A stretch of DNA of 64,000 bases from Purpureocillium takamizusanense. Its lineage: Eukaryota > Ascomycota > Sordariomycetes > Hypocreales > Ophiocordycipitaceae. Positions 42,826 to 55,964 of this stretch are shown here, in pieces. The position numbers and the translations under genes were made by a program. The notes under the pieces were generated by a model that was not told where the DNA came from, did not search any database, and was given only the letters and a program-made list of their open reading frames with translations. Numbering within the stretch: the stretch's first letter is position 1; each line of letters opens with the position of its first letter. The DNA lies in NCBI RefSeq assembly GCF_022605165.1, contig NC_063076.1, forward strand, positions 1,240,001-1,304,000, read 5' to 3'.

Positions 42826-45800
42826 CGAAATGGTACGGTCACTGGCGGAAAGAAACGTCGTCCTGAGCTTGGAGGGCGTTTATGCGAAGCCTTGCTGTCC
42901 TGTCTCTAAATAGGACGTCTGCGGCGGGTCGAATGTTTGCCGCAAGCGGTGAATCTCTCTCGGAATTGGTGAGGGCAGAGGCGATGCGAGGAGAAGAAGG
43001 AAGAGCGTAAGTGAAAGTCGTTGAGAAGACGAACGGGCAGAGGACGGGGGGCTTTAAGAGTGGCGAAAGTGGGAACCTCACTGGGCTGGCTGATGGAGCA
43101 CGCACGCCTGCGCGGGAGGGCAGGAAGGAGCCTCCGGGGAAGCAGCTAGCATACCCGTGCTGAGTTGCTGGACAGTACCTACATCCACTACGTACTAACT
43201 TCCCAAAGAAGGCAACGTGCGATCAGTGGCGCTAGAGCCCGGGAGAAGGGGAGGCGCGAGCGCGAACGGGGCACCGTGGGCCATCTCAGGTACCGTGCCC
43301 CCCCAACCCTGTTTTTAGGACCCCCCTGGACCTTGGAACAACAACCTGGCAGTGGAGATCAGCCGTGAGTTAGGCACAAACTGGGAGCTGTAACAGATCT
43401 CCACTGTCTGGGACTGGCAGCCCAAGTGCGCCAAACGTCGTGATTTGGGCCGTCGATACGCTGATTGTCCAAGCGGCGACCCGAGCAAGCGAAACGTTTA
43501 GCTTGCTGCTCTGCTGGTACAAGGCGGAACTAACAATGGCGCTCACAGATCGGGACCCAGTTGCTAGATTGTGGAGTGGGGTAGTTACTCCGTGCACTTA
43601 AGTTCGTAGTGGAGCATGGGTGATGATGTCGTTTGGCAGTCACACCGCAGTCACAGCTGCCACGCTGTGGCGGTGCTGAATCTGATCACGTTGGCCACTC
43701 ATGGAAGACGTCACTGTCGCAGGGGCAATCCAATGCCTTTGGCCAGGTACCTCGGCCCGCCACCGAGTGCACCAAGAATTGCAGATGGACAAAGTACCCG
43801 ACAGTAACACGCGTCAAAGCAGCCATGAGCCAATCCATGCCCACTCCCTCTCTCGTCCACTGCAGACGACGACGACTTCTTACTTACTTGGAGGTGCGGG
43901 TTGCAACAGCACGTCCTACGAGTGTTCCACCGTCCCGTCTCCTGTCCCATCCACGCAGAACCACCCCCTCACACGAGCCCCCATCACGCACGCGCAATGC
44001 GCATGAATGAACGAGAGAACAACAAGTGCCGACCGCCGTGCAACCCTCGGCGCGCCTCTTCTCTTCTCGCATCTTTTTTTTTCTCCTTCTCTTCTGCCCC
44101 AGAACGCACACGACCTGCCCCGCATGCTAACCCACAAATTAAGGTGATAAAAACTACCAACATCAAGGACCACTGCTCGCCCTATCCGTCCGTCCGTCCG
44201 CCCGCCTTCCCGCGTTCGTCATGACTCTCAAAAACTCATCCTCCCAAGTACCGAAATTGCGAACGGCCCTGATGCGTGCCGCGCACACGCTCTCTGATCG
44301 ACTGTTCCCTCTCCTCTCCTCCTCCTCCTCCTCCTTTTCTTCCTCTCCACCCTCGCTGCGAGACACGACCACCAGCACCACTACTCTTGCCATTTTGCAC
44401 GTACAGTAGTAGCAGTAGTACTCGGTACCTCCACTAATCTCGCACCACATCTCGCCGCAGCGCGCATGCGCAGCGACCGTCCCCGACTCGTGCACGCGCT
44501 GGCCGTATACCCGTTCAACATGTACTTCGTGCGTAGGACCGGGGAGGGGCACACTTGGGAATGCAAGTACGAAGTCATGCTTCTTATGTACAGTATATGT
44601 ATGAGTGCTACATCACAAAATAAAAAAAGTGACTTGTTATCTCTGCGCGCCGTAAACTCTGGCTGCACATGTAAGATTAAGCATCACGCACGTCACTCTG
44701 GGCGAGTCCGCGCAGTACGAAATAGGCAGATATATCATCATGCCATTTCCCCCCCCCCCCCCTCTCTCTCTTCTCCCGTCTCCCTTACGCTGGTCTCAAA
44801 AAAACACACACACTACACTGTCTTGTCTTAGGGACGGTCGTACCAGCCATGTGCTCTCGGATATCCGGCTTCTCTCCCCCTCTCTCATTTCGCAGCAGAA
44901 CACCGGCAGCTCCACGTCACACAGCACATGTTGTCGTCGCACAACAGCAGCAGCAGCAAGCAGCAGTGCAATCCGTCGGCCAGACAAGCCAGAGCACGAT
45001 GCCATCCCATCACCCCGCTCACTCTATTGTTCGACGACTCCACCCAAAACGGCGTGCCAATGTCTTTTTATTTGTCTGGGCACCTGAATTCCCAAGTACT
45101 AACTTAGTACTAATCGTCCTAAAGGTATAGTGGTACTCGTTGCCGCGCCGACTTGAGCACTTCAGCCCAGCTCCGACTGTCCATGAATTAAACGACAACA
45201 CAAACCCGCATCACCAACCTGCCTTGGCCTGCCGACCCGGGTCCGGGAACCAACTTGGGAATAAACATGGGTGCATGCAAGCCCGTGCGTGCACCTGTCT
45301 GTGACTGTGCACAATGACTCGACAGCCAGCCAGCCAGCGACCGCCAAAGCCAGCAGCAACTCACCTAGTCACACATCCAGCCAACCAACCAGCCCGTCCA
45401 CCCACTAATAACGCAGCGCCTCACAGCGGCCCCATTCGAGAGGGACGGGCGACACGACGTGGACATCCAACGTGCAAAGGGGGGGGGGGGGGGCGAGTCA
45501 AACAAGGGCAAGCATCATCGCGGAGCAATTTTTGGTCTGGAGAATCTCGGAATCCCTGCCATCCATGACCGTGAGGACGCGCGACGCACTGCGGCGCTGC
45601 TGCTGCTGCTGCTCGTCTAGCCATCTGTCTCTATCCAGGGTAGTCGAGGAAAAGCAGTGCGCGTCGCCAACCAGGCACAGAGAAACAAACGCACACACAC
45701 ATCCATCACCGGGGCCATGACGTAGCCGTGCGTCTGCATCAAGATGTCGGCTTTCGCTGCCGAAACACTGACTCTCGGAGTCTTGCCGGCTGTCTCGTCT

Positions 45801-46624
45801 TGAGGCTCCCACTGCCCGCCATGCCGCAGCACCGGTTGACGCTTTTCAAGCACACGCTTCTCGAGGCCGCGGCCGCTAGCTGCGTCAATGCGGACACAAT
45901 CACCATCACGAGTGAGAGGCACGTCTGGTTCCCCCATTCTCAAAGTTGATCAATTTCTCTCCCTCTCTGCCCCCTACCCCTCAAGAGTTTCAGCCAGCAG
46001 GGACATGCCATGCCGAATCCCGGCCTCCACCACCGCCGCTCAAAGTCGCACCCCAGCCGCCGCCGCCGCCACCACCACCACAATGCTTATGCTCACAGAG
46101 TATTCACACATAAATTTATACCACCAGATACAACCCCTCCGGCTCTGGGCTATGCTGCGACGCTTGCCCATGCTCAGCAAAGTGCCTCCAGACCCCCTTT
46201 GTGGCCCTCCCACGAGGGCGGCTTTGCTATGAAGTGACCTTCAGATCAAACTGGCATTTGCGCCAAAGAAAAACATGAACAAAGGAAAAAACACGAAAGG
46301 AAAATATACGAACGCATTAGGTCTTCCCAACGCGCTGCGTTCTCGGCGCTGGAGGGGAGATTCGATAGCATCGGCCGTGACGGAAAGACAAGATTAAGCG
46401 TGCTGATAGGGCTGAGTGCCGGGTGCGCTCGTAGCCCGAGAGTCAAGAGGCGGCCGTCAGTTGTCGGGTACTGCATCGTCGACGGGTGACGGCGCAGAGC
46501 CCTCAACCTGTTGAGCAACTCCACCGCCCCCTCCAGCAGCGTTTCGCCAACGGCGGCAATGCCAGTCTGGCATGTCTCGCATCAAGGGTATGTTTGAGAG
46601 AAAAGCAAGTCGCCTATGCTGGGG
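42826..46624. other. Gene-free spacer (3.8 kb), exchanger promoter / KIN4-like 3' region
   Basis: The part near 42.8-43.2 kb should be the exchanger promoter. The remainder is low-complexity spacer with C-runs (44748-44761), a G-run (about 45479-45494), TCC triplets (44318-44345) and GTACGAAGT (44567-44575). No gene or RNA recognised. Confidence 0.45.
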
Positions 46625-49600
46625 TTACCGATCGTCCCCTCCTCTGGCCTTGCCTCGTCTCCGGAAAAAGTCCATTACCCGCTTGGCAGCCCCGCTGCTG
46701 CCTTCGTGGCCGCGATAGTCGCCCTGGTCGTACGCGTCGGTAAATCGCTTGTGGTTTTTCTGCAGAACCCCTCGGTTCCCACGGCTGGTCCCAACTCGCC
46801 GCCCATCGTCGCCTTCGGAATCTGTGTAGCCGTGTCGGTAGGAGCCCATCTGGGGTTCCGTTGGTGGCCGGCGCATGTCCACAGACGACTCGGAAGCGCT
46901 GTTGAAGTGGGAGCCTGTCTGCATATATTGCGGAACGGCGTTTGGTCTTCTTCCGTCAGACCGGTACCGCTGGTGGTAGGCGGGACTCGCGTTTGCCCTC
47001 TCTTGGGGCGGCGCGTTGTTGTCATACATGTTGTCGAAAAAAGGCGAACTCCCTCTCGCGTCCTCAGGGGCGGTCACGCTCCTCGGCAGATCCACGCGGG
47101 GCGCCTGTATCGGCAGGTCTTGCTGAGAGTCCATGTCGGCGGGTGGAGTCTCCGAGTAGTCTTTGCCGAGGCCAATGGACTTGAGCGAGAAGGATGCCGG
47201 AAGCAGGGAGAAGCGTCGACGATCCTTCTTCTCGCCGGAACCCTGCGAACCCGTCATGCTGCCGCTGCGCTTCTTTCCGAGACCAAGAGAGAACGAGCGA
47301 CGCGAGGCACGAGATTCCACAGATGGTCTAGAGACAGGTTCTTCGGCCTGAGGCATAGCGTTAGACATGCTGACGGGGGGATACCTCTTGGCTTTCTCGG
47401 CTTGCGACTCCGGGCGTTTCTTATTCTTGCCGCCGAACACGGATCCGCTGCGACCCAGAAGTTTTGAACCAATGTCGCCGATGGTGCTCGACCTCTTGTG
47501 GCCGCGGACCTCGTTGCCGCGGGTCTCGTGGAAGCCAGTCATCTTGGCGAATTTGGGGGGAACCCTCACACTGGGATGACCCGTGCTCCCGTCGTCGCCC
47601 TCGGCGTTGGTCGGCTGCTGGATGCGCCCTTGAACGTTCGTGTCGGCGATCGTGGGCGGTACTAGCTGCCCGTAATTGCCACGCGACTGCAGGCCCATGG
47701 ACGCACCGGATTGCATCGAGCCTCCGGTCTGGGGTCTCGCTCCTGCAAATGCATTGTCGGAAATGGCCCGCGTGTCTCGCGTGTGACGCGGTATGCCCGT
47801 GTTGTGAGAGCTCGGCGGTCTCCTCGACTGGTGTGAGGCCCTCGCATAGCCGTCGGCAGATGCTGGAGGGTCCTGAGGCAGAGGCTTGTCTCTGGGCGAT
47901 GTCTTTTGCACGTCCCCATATTCTGCGGAGGCGGGCGCGGCGGTCGGATCGGCTCCGCGTTGTGTTTGTGTCGTCGGCGCCACATACTCGACCTGCACAG
48001 TCCGACGCTTGGCATCCTTGGGTGTGCGATACGCAGGCTCGATGTCCTGGTCAATCTTGGCGTGCGCCTTGGCCAGACCTCCGACCGGCGTAGGTGGCGC
48101 TGGCTTGTGTTTCGGCGTCTCTCGCACAGACGCGCTCCGCTCAATCGAGGGCTGCTCGGTGAACTCCTGGGGAGACGATGCGTTCTGCACTTCGGAAGGC
48201 AAAGTTGTGGAGCTGGTGATGAACTCGACGACATGGGCGTACTCGCTCAGCCAGCTATGCCGTGCAACCTCGAACAGGTCGGCCCGCTTGCGCGGGTTCG
48301 GGACGAGGATTCGCCGTAAAAGGTCGCGCGCATGAGGGGTGACGTACTCAGGGAACGTCAATGGGGTCGAAACAATGTACTTGTATAAAAGATTAATGTT
48401 GTCGCCTTCCGGATTCGCTGGGTCGTCGTCAAAGGGCAGGTAGCCTGCCAACATCGCATACTGCCAAGACGTTAGCCAGTCAAGGCGAATTGACGAGAAT
48501 TCAAACTCACCAGGATAACACCGCAGCTCCAAACATCAACCTTCCTTCCAGTATAAAGAGAATCGCTCACGACAAGCTCGGGCGCGGCATAACAAGGGCT
48601 GCCACAGCTCGTTTGCATCAGGTCACCCTTGCGCATGCCATTGGCCTTGACCTTGTCCAGGCCCAACCTCTTCACGAACTCGCGATCCGTGAGATTGAGC
48701 TCCTCCTCGTCGGTCAGATCTTCGTTTGGGTCGAAGGTGTTGGCGAAACCAAAGTCTGTGATGATGATGTTCCGATGGCGGTCCAACAAGAGGTTCTCTA
48801 GCTTCAGGTCGCGATGCACGATTCCCTTCTTGTGTAAGTAGCCCACACCGGACACGAGCTGGGAGAACAGACGCCGCGCGGAGTTGTCTTTCAGGTATCG
48901 ATGGTTCAAGATGTAGTCGAACAGCTCGCCGCCCGACGCGTATTCGAGGATGATGCCAATGTATCTGTCGGTCTCTATCATGTCTATTAACCGAACAATG
49001 TTGGGGTGCTGCACGCCGCGCAAAATGGTGACTTCGCGTCTAATCTTGCTGAGGCGAGAAGGGTTGCTGCCGACTGTGTCACGCTTGATGAGTTTGATGG
49101 CCACCTGTTGCCGTCTGTTAGCCCTGCTCACGACCGCCTTCACAGAGCCCGAAGGACGTACCTGAACGCTGCTGTCCTGTTTCCAGCCAAGTTTGACCTT
49201 GCCGAATTCACCCTCGCCGATGGTGTTGCCCAGAATGAAGTCACCAAACTTTGACGTTCCCTTGTGACTTCGGCTGTGATCGTGCCTACTGCGACCGCCC
49301 CGTCGCTGTTCTTCTGGTGCAGGGGCTTCGGCAGACATGTTTACTGTCGGGGCGGGTGCCGCCTCGCCGTCATGCGAAGTCGAGCCATGGTACGTCGCTC
49401 GGGCCTCGCGAGTGCTGGGCTCTTCGGCGTTGGAGGTGGCCCGCATCAAGTTCTCACTGGCTTCGCGAGGCTGTCTTGATGAGGAAGCCGGATTTGTTCT
49501 TATGGACATCGAGAGGTCGACAGGGCGGTCTTCGCGACTGCTCGGCGGTCGCGCGCCGGCATCATGGGGTGCATGGGAGTTGACAGCTCGCTTGGTCCGT

Positions 49601-50073
49601 TGGCTGTCGGCCTGGCCATTAGCATCGCCCCGGGAACCACTTCGCGAGGATTCGTGTTGGGCGTGTCTCTGGGCGGCCACGGCGGCCCCGTCGGTGGTAG
49701 CGTGATCCCTCCTGGAGCTCGTCGGCTGGTGGGCCGAGGACGAGGTTCGGGGAGGGGCGACAGGAGGCATGTTGGACATGCGGTCAGCGGTCGAGGGCCG
49801 ATGGTGAGAAGCGGAACCGGTGGCGTGAGCGGTGCGAGGCGGGCGCGAGACGGCGGTCAGGTCGGGCGAGGCAGAGGGGGCGTGCCCGCTCGTCTTGCGG
49901 GACGGAGGGCGCCTCGAAGATGGTGGTGATGCGGTTGCTGTCTGATTGGCATGATAAGCCTCTCGATTTGGGGAAGAGTGCGGCGTCGAGTACTGGCGGG
50001 CGGAGGGAGAGGGCAAGGGGGGTGACGCCAATGCAGTTGGTTGGCGGGCAGCTGTTTGTAGCGCAGCCGACAT
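46625..50073 (-). CDS. Kin4/Frk1-like Ser/Thr protein kinase
   Basis: Exons (minus) 50073-49162, 49104-48511 and 48460-46625 give 1113 residues. Intron 1 (57 nt, GTACGT..CAACAG, branch GGCTAAC) is stop-free and in frame; removing it joins KQDSSVQ to VAIKLIKRD as kinases require. Intron 2 is 50 nt. The catalytic domain has Gly-rich GEGEFGKV (from 286), Lys308, HRD (401-403), DFG (421-423), a long acidic insert in the activation segment (FDPNEDLTDEEELNLTDREF), then GSPCYAAPE and VDVWSCGV. N-terminal 275 residues and C-terminal ~500 residues are disordered, Ser/Pro/Arg-rich. Activation-segment insert and flanks resemble the fungal Kin4/Frk1 group; yeast Kin4 restrains mitotic exit when the spindle is mispositioned. 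Assignment within the AMPK-like kinases is by resemblance only. Confidence 0.9.
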
Positions 50074-53000
50074 CTTCCTCGCGTCGACGCAATCGGGCCT
50101 GCGACGGGGACAGTGACAGGCCGTTGGCGGCCGTGTTGGCAGAGGCAGTCCACGCTCGCTTGTTCAAGTGCAGGCGGACCGGTGAGATCGAATTGGAGGA
50201 CACGAGGTTGTTGACGGCTGAGAGGCGGGCGCAGCAGTCAGCGGGAAACAGCTCCGACCAGGCAAGCGGTGACAAAAGGGTGGCAGCGGCGTTGGGGGGG
50301 GTGCGGCCTCGCCAAAACAGGCCTTGGCAGCGTCCAGCTGGAGGAGCGCACGCGCACCGACGGCACCATACGGGCAGCCCAGGCAGACACCTCAGACCGG
50401 AGCACCTCTGTCTGGCCACACACCACAGCAACGCCCAGCTGCCAGGCCGGGGTTCAGAGAGGCGGCGACGCGACAGGAAACAAGGGGCCGAAAAAGAAAA
50501 ACGCCGCCGTGCCGAGCAAGGGTGCACAGGATGACCGTACGCAGTGACGAGGCGCGCGCACGGCAATCAGGAACAGAGAGCGTCGAGGTGGCCAAACGGG
50601 GGGGAGTTTCAAAACGTACCAACTCTGCAAGCAGGCCAACAACGCCCTATCGCATGGTCCCGAGAGGCCGGCGAGCAGCGAGATTCGCGTGTGCTGACGA
50701 CGAGGCGACGTAGTGGTCCGGGAAACCGTCGCGACCGAGGCGCTGAGCAGACGACGTCTTGGATTGGATGCACACACGCGCGACCGACACCCAGTCAATC
50801 AGTCCGTCCGCAAGGTCACTCTAGGCTCGGGCTGGATGCAGGCAGGCAAGCCGGCCTTATGCAGGCTCGACGTGCAGGTGGAGAGGCTCTAAGACGCGGC
50901 CGGGCGGGCGGGCGGACGGCTTGGAGCGGGCCCAACAACGACAGACTCGGTCCCGTTTTGCGAGGTCGCGACGCGATGTTGTCGGCGGCGAGATAGTGCC
51001 TGTTTGACCTTTTGATAGGTTTGCTGCGCGCGCCGTCGGTCCAGCTCTCCGCGGGAGGGGGAGGGAGACGAAGGTAGAGAAGGAAGAAGAGGAGGAGGAG
51101 GATGATGATGATGAGGAGCAGGAGAAGAGGCGGCCGGGGCGGGCGGCTGGGTGGCTGCTGCTATTGCTGGTACTGTTGCTGGGTCCAGGCGGGGCGTTCA
51201 GTCGCTGCTCAATTACGGCCTCGCGGCCTCCTGAGCGCAGCAGGAGGACGCGCGAAAGGGGGGGGGGGCTCTGGCCAGCAGGCGGCGGTTTCGAGACGGT
51301 TGATGCGGATGTTGCACAACGGCGCGGCCGAGGCGTTGAGGAGAGATGCAAGACGAAGAGGAGGGTCCGCCGCATGAAGAGGGAAAGGAGACGGTCGGTT
51401 CAGCGTGGGCGCTGCGAGGGAGCAACGGATGGATGGATGGATGCCCGGAGCAGACCTAGGCGATGCATGGAAGGCAGGGCAACCTGGGCTGGGGTGGGCT
51501 GGACAAGGGCAGCAGAACACAGCACACATTCAGCTTCTGCCCAGGTTCCGCCAGGTTTGGAGCTGCTGCTAGCACAACCGCCAGGTACGGCGGGGGTTGC
51601 GAGATGCAGCACCTGCCCTAGGTACCGTGGCTTACCTGTACCAGTACCCGGGGTCTCTCACTGCTACAGAAGGGCCCGGTCCATGTTCTGTGTCAACGGG
51701 CACCCCGCGCGATAGTACTTGGTACTATTATTCGAATTACTGGACGCAACCCTGCATGCAGGACATTGAGCGAGTTTACGGCCAGGCTGAAGAGCCAGCG
51801 CCGAGCTAGGGACAGACAGCAGGCCGCCGGCCGACTCGACTTGGAGTCGAGATTGATGAGGTTAATGGGGGAGGGGGGGGGGGGGGCCATGGAGCCCCAA
51901 GAATCCACCTGCTGTACTTCGTTACTGCTCACTGACTTACTAACGTTACTACCCACCCCCGGGCAGCTCATCAGCAGCACCAGGAGCTCCAACAACAATT
52001 GGATGTGCGCCCGCCCGCCCCGGGTGCCTGGTGGATCCGCGGCGCTAGCCCAGTGGACGCCGCCAGTGGTGGGGGAACACACTCGAGGGAGTCAAGCGTG
52101 GCACAGGTCCTGGCGGGGGGAGCCGGTACCTGCCCGTCGCGTCCACCCCAGGTCGAGACGCGCGCCCCGGTTCAGGGGCCAAGCGGCGTCCGCGCGTGGC
52201 GGCGGTACAAGGGCGGGCGCTCGGCGGCAGGTACTGCGGTATGTTCGTACGTGCGCCCCGAGAGACGACGACGGTGACGACGACGTTGATGAGACTCTTT
52301 CTTTGGCTGTGTTTGGGTCCAACAAATTGGATTTCGCAGCTGGTGACCTACCCACGGCCACAACCACCCATCGCCCGCCCGCCCGCTCGCCCGCGCCAAA
52401 TTACATACACGGTGCCGACAAAGGGCGTCGTTTCGTTTTCGGTACGGCCGTTGCGGCTGCTGTACGTTTGTACGTTCGTACGTACTTACAAAGGACAAGG
52501 CCGGATGGAGAGGGCACTGGCTGGCGGCGATGGTGCCTGCTTGCTTGCTTGCCGTCTTGCATTATCGTCAGTCGTCCTCATCAACATCACCACTACCACC
52601 ACCACCACCACCACCACCACAATCATCACCACCCACCAAACCCAGAGCGGTGTGGGCTTGCGATGATGCCCTTTGCTTTCCAAAGCTTGTCGCGGCTGTC
52701 AAACGACAAAAGGGACCACCGCTCTGACGGATTGGATTGCCCCCCCCGGCCGGCGCGGCCACGCAAGCAGGGTGTGGCCGGTGCGCCGGCTGGTCTCAGC
52801 TTGGACGCTTCCTGGCCACTTGCTGAAGCCAGGCCCGGCCCCGGCGGGTCAGCGAAGAGCCTTTCAGTTTGCGTCGGCGCAAGGGAGCGTTCGCCCAGCC
52901 AAGGTTCCTAGACCTCTAGTAGTAATACGGAGTACAATAAGTGGTATTATACGTTGTACGAATTGTTCCCGGTAACGCAGTACGTGGTACATGCAGCACT

Positions 53001-55964
53001 GTGCCTTGCTTATTAGTATGAAGTATGACTTGCTCCCTTGGTGGTACAACGCGCCGCACGCATTTCGTCATTCCCTTGCCGTGCAGGCCCGGTCGGTCGG
53101 CAGCTTGATGCAGCGACGGGCGCGATGGATGGAGCAGCCAAGGCGGTCCCGTCATCTGCCCTGCGCAAGGATGACCCGGGACAGGGGAGGGGGGGACACG
53201 ACCCCTGGACCGAGTGCGTAGTTCTATACAAAGCATTGCTAATGACTTGGGAGGCTATAACGCTCCCCCTTCGTACCTGTAGTACGTACTAATAACACAA
53301 CCCAGGGCGGAGTCTGCACGATTGACACGGGGGAGGCACAAAGTGCGCGCGCGACGACGGCGACGACGACGATCACGACGATACGTAACAGCGGGCACTA
53401 GCAGGGAGGAACCATCACAACAACAATAACAAAGGGAAAAAAAAAGGGACACCACCCACCCAAATTTCGCCGACAGCCGACGACGCACGACAACAATCAA
53501 GGACAGCACGAGGACAGCAGCAGCAAATGTGCGGCTCCCTTCTTCAGCGTCGCCGCCGCGTCCCCCCCGCCCCCCTGATGCGCCAATGCCACGTTGACGC
53601 AGGGCAGCATGCGCCAGAGCGTTAGGCCGGACGCGATCAAGCGGCCAGCAGCAACCCCCCCCCCCCCCCGGCCCAGAAAGCTTGCGTTTCTCGAGGGCGA
53701 ACGAACGAACAGCTGCCCCGACTTGGCCCCCCCCCCGGTTCAGTCACGATGGGTAGCGGCGGTGGTGTCTGTTTGGGCTCCCTCCTGTCTGTCTGCACGT
53801 CCGTCCGTTCGTCGGTTGAGTATCTGGTCGCCGCCACATGGAACACTCCTGAGTGACATACCCTGCTTATTAGCTTTCCCCATGCAAAGAGCCCGTGCAA
53901 TCGACGTAAGCAAAAGCTCGAGCCATGTCATCCATCCGTGCCCGCCCGTGTCGTCATCCCTCTTGTTGCTCCCCAGAGCGCCGCGCATCGCATCGCATCA
54001 CATCGCATCGCGTTCCCTCATGCCCCCCGTTCCCCTGTCCGCCCTGCGTCCTGTGCGGTCCCCCCCTTCGGAGACCCAACAACAACAACAGGTCAGCATC
54101 AATTCGAATACGTACGTACTTTGTAGCAGCAACCTTCGCGTCTTGCTCCTCTCTTTTTTTGCGTGAATGTTCCGGGCTTCCCTTCCTTTTGAGTCGTCGT
54201 CGTCGCATCCTAAATCATTCTCCGTGCGTCTGCAGTTTGCGCGCTAACGCTTCCCCGATTTCGATGATGCCTGTCTCACATGTCTGGGACAACTGCATTA
54301 GACTACCAGTGCGTGACCACCACCGCCCCCGGCCGCCACCCATTGTTGCTGCTGCCGACGCAGATATTACTAGTACAGTACTGTACGCACGGGAGAGACT
54401 CGTCGGTGCGAGTCAAGAGGTAGGGAGAGTAAGAAAGACTCGGCAGTAGCCAGACATCTTTGTTTGAAAGCGGGAGGTACACACATACAGACTGTACACG
54501 CCCAGTCATAGATCTGTAGTGGTTGTTGTTGCTGCTGCTGTTGTTGTTGTTTTCACCCGGGCGGCTAACAAACCCCATCAACCTATCACTTCTCAATCTG
54601 TGCTGTACAGTAAGTAAACTGTATCACTCGATGTCCTTGAAGATTCGCCCCATATTCTCCGGGCCAAGATCGCTTGGCATGTACAGCACATGTTACGAAA
54701 GTACGAAAGTATATTCGCACAAGAACCCAGCTCTCAGCTCGCAATCCGGCGGTTGTATGTAGCTTGTCTGTCTGCCTGTCGTTCGCACATGCAAGTTCAT
54801 TCTGGCCTGCAATCTCGCGTCCGCTTTCCTGGTGGCGGTGGTGGTGGTGCCCGTCGTGGTCATGGTGGTGCTGCCGGCGGCGGCTCCGTCACAAGCAGCG
54901 CAGCGCAGCACCGTCCTCCATTCCGAGACATGTGCTCGAGGCATGTGAGACCCCCCCTCTCTCCGCCGATTGATCATGGCCACAAGGTTACGTACAAAGA
55001 CGTACGGAAAGCACTCCATCGTACCCCAATTTCCACCGCCCCGACGGCGTGCGTGCATGAACCTCGCACGTCAGCCCAACCCACCGCGCGCATGTATGTG
55101 CATGTATATATGCCAATAACTACATGCACACACACACACACGCCCGCGCGGCGCACAACCACGTCTGCACATGGGCCCGGCAGCCGTAGGCTGTAGCGCA
55201 AACGGGTTCCTCGTATTGGAAATACTCTGGCCGTGAGCCGCGACACCACGCTACAGACGCTCCTCCGCCAAGCAGCGGGCCATCGTGAGCCCGTCGCGCA
55301 CACCGAAGCGGTCAGAGGAGGTGGCGCAGACAAGGGCAACCCCCCCCCCCCCTCTTCCCGAGGCATTGACGTCCGGAAATGAGCGCCGTCCCACGCCTTG
55401 GCTTGGACCGTCCCATCCTTTTTTTTTATTTGTTTATTTTCTAGCCCTTCCTGATGTTATCCCGGGCGCAAGGCTGACGATCGTGCTCAGATCTGACCAG
55501 GGGGGGCCATTGTGCTGGGCCTGCTTGCGTTTGCTCATGGCCCTGCTTAGCGGCTGCGGAGGGCCTGACCAGACGCCAGCGTTCGATACGAGTCAGATCG
55601 CGTTTCAAGGCTTTGGATTGTTCTCCAGACGGCGGCGGCGTGGTTCAGCTAGTACGTAGTACAAAGCGCGAGTCCACGTCTTGTTTCTTTTAATGGAGAT
55701 TGACATCATCCAGTCTCATGCGAACACCCACCAGGCATTACGCCTGCAAAACATACCATTGCCAAGCATTAAACACGTGGGGCTGTTCTCGCTATAAGTG
55801 CTCCCTCCTATAATGCCTTGCTCGCCGGCATTTCGGGCTCAATACCATGTTCGTCATGGCATGAGAAGAGAGCATGTCAAAGCAACCTGACTGACTCAGG
55901 ACTGTGTCGCGTCCGCCGTGTCGCGTCCCGCGAGGCGCGTTCAACCTTTGGTGACGCTTCTCAG
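50074..55964. other. Gene-free spacer (5.9 kb), KIN4-like upstream to GWT1 3' end
   Basis: Longest stretch without a gene. It holds GA-rich (51070-51130), G-run (51263-51271), (CAC)n (about 52587-52620), C-run (53656-53671) and CA (55126-55142) low-complexity tracts. TACGGAGTAC occurs at 52926-52935, with several TACTTCGTAC/GTACGTAC strings nearby. Open frames (the longest at 51766-52911) have random-like composition and no splice-supported extension. The left part may be a long 5' UTR of the kinase. Confidence 0.5.
52587..52620. repeat. (CAC)n triplet repeat
   Basis: About ten CAC/ACC units in gene-free DNA. Confidence 0.92.

Noticed and set aside
51766..52911. 381-codon plus-strand open frame in the 50-56 kb spacer
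   Set aside because: Low-complexity, changes character along its length (His run from the CAC repeat, Arg/Pro-rich parts), no domain and no splice-supported extension; chance opening in GC-rich DNA is more likely.
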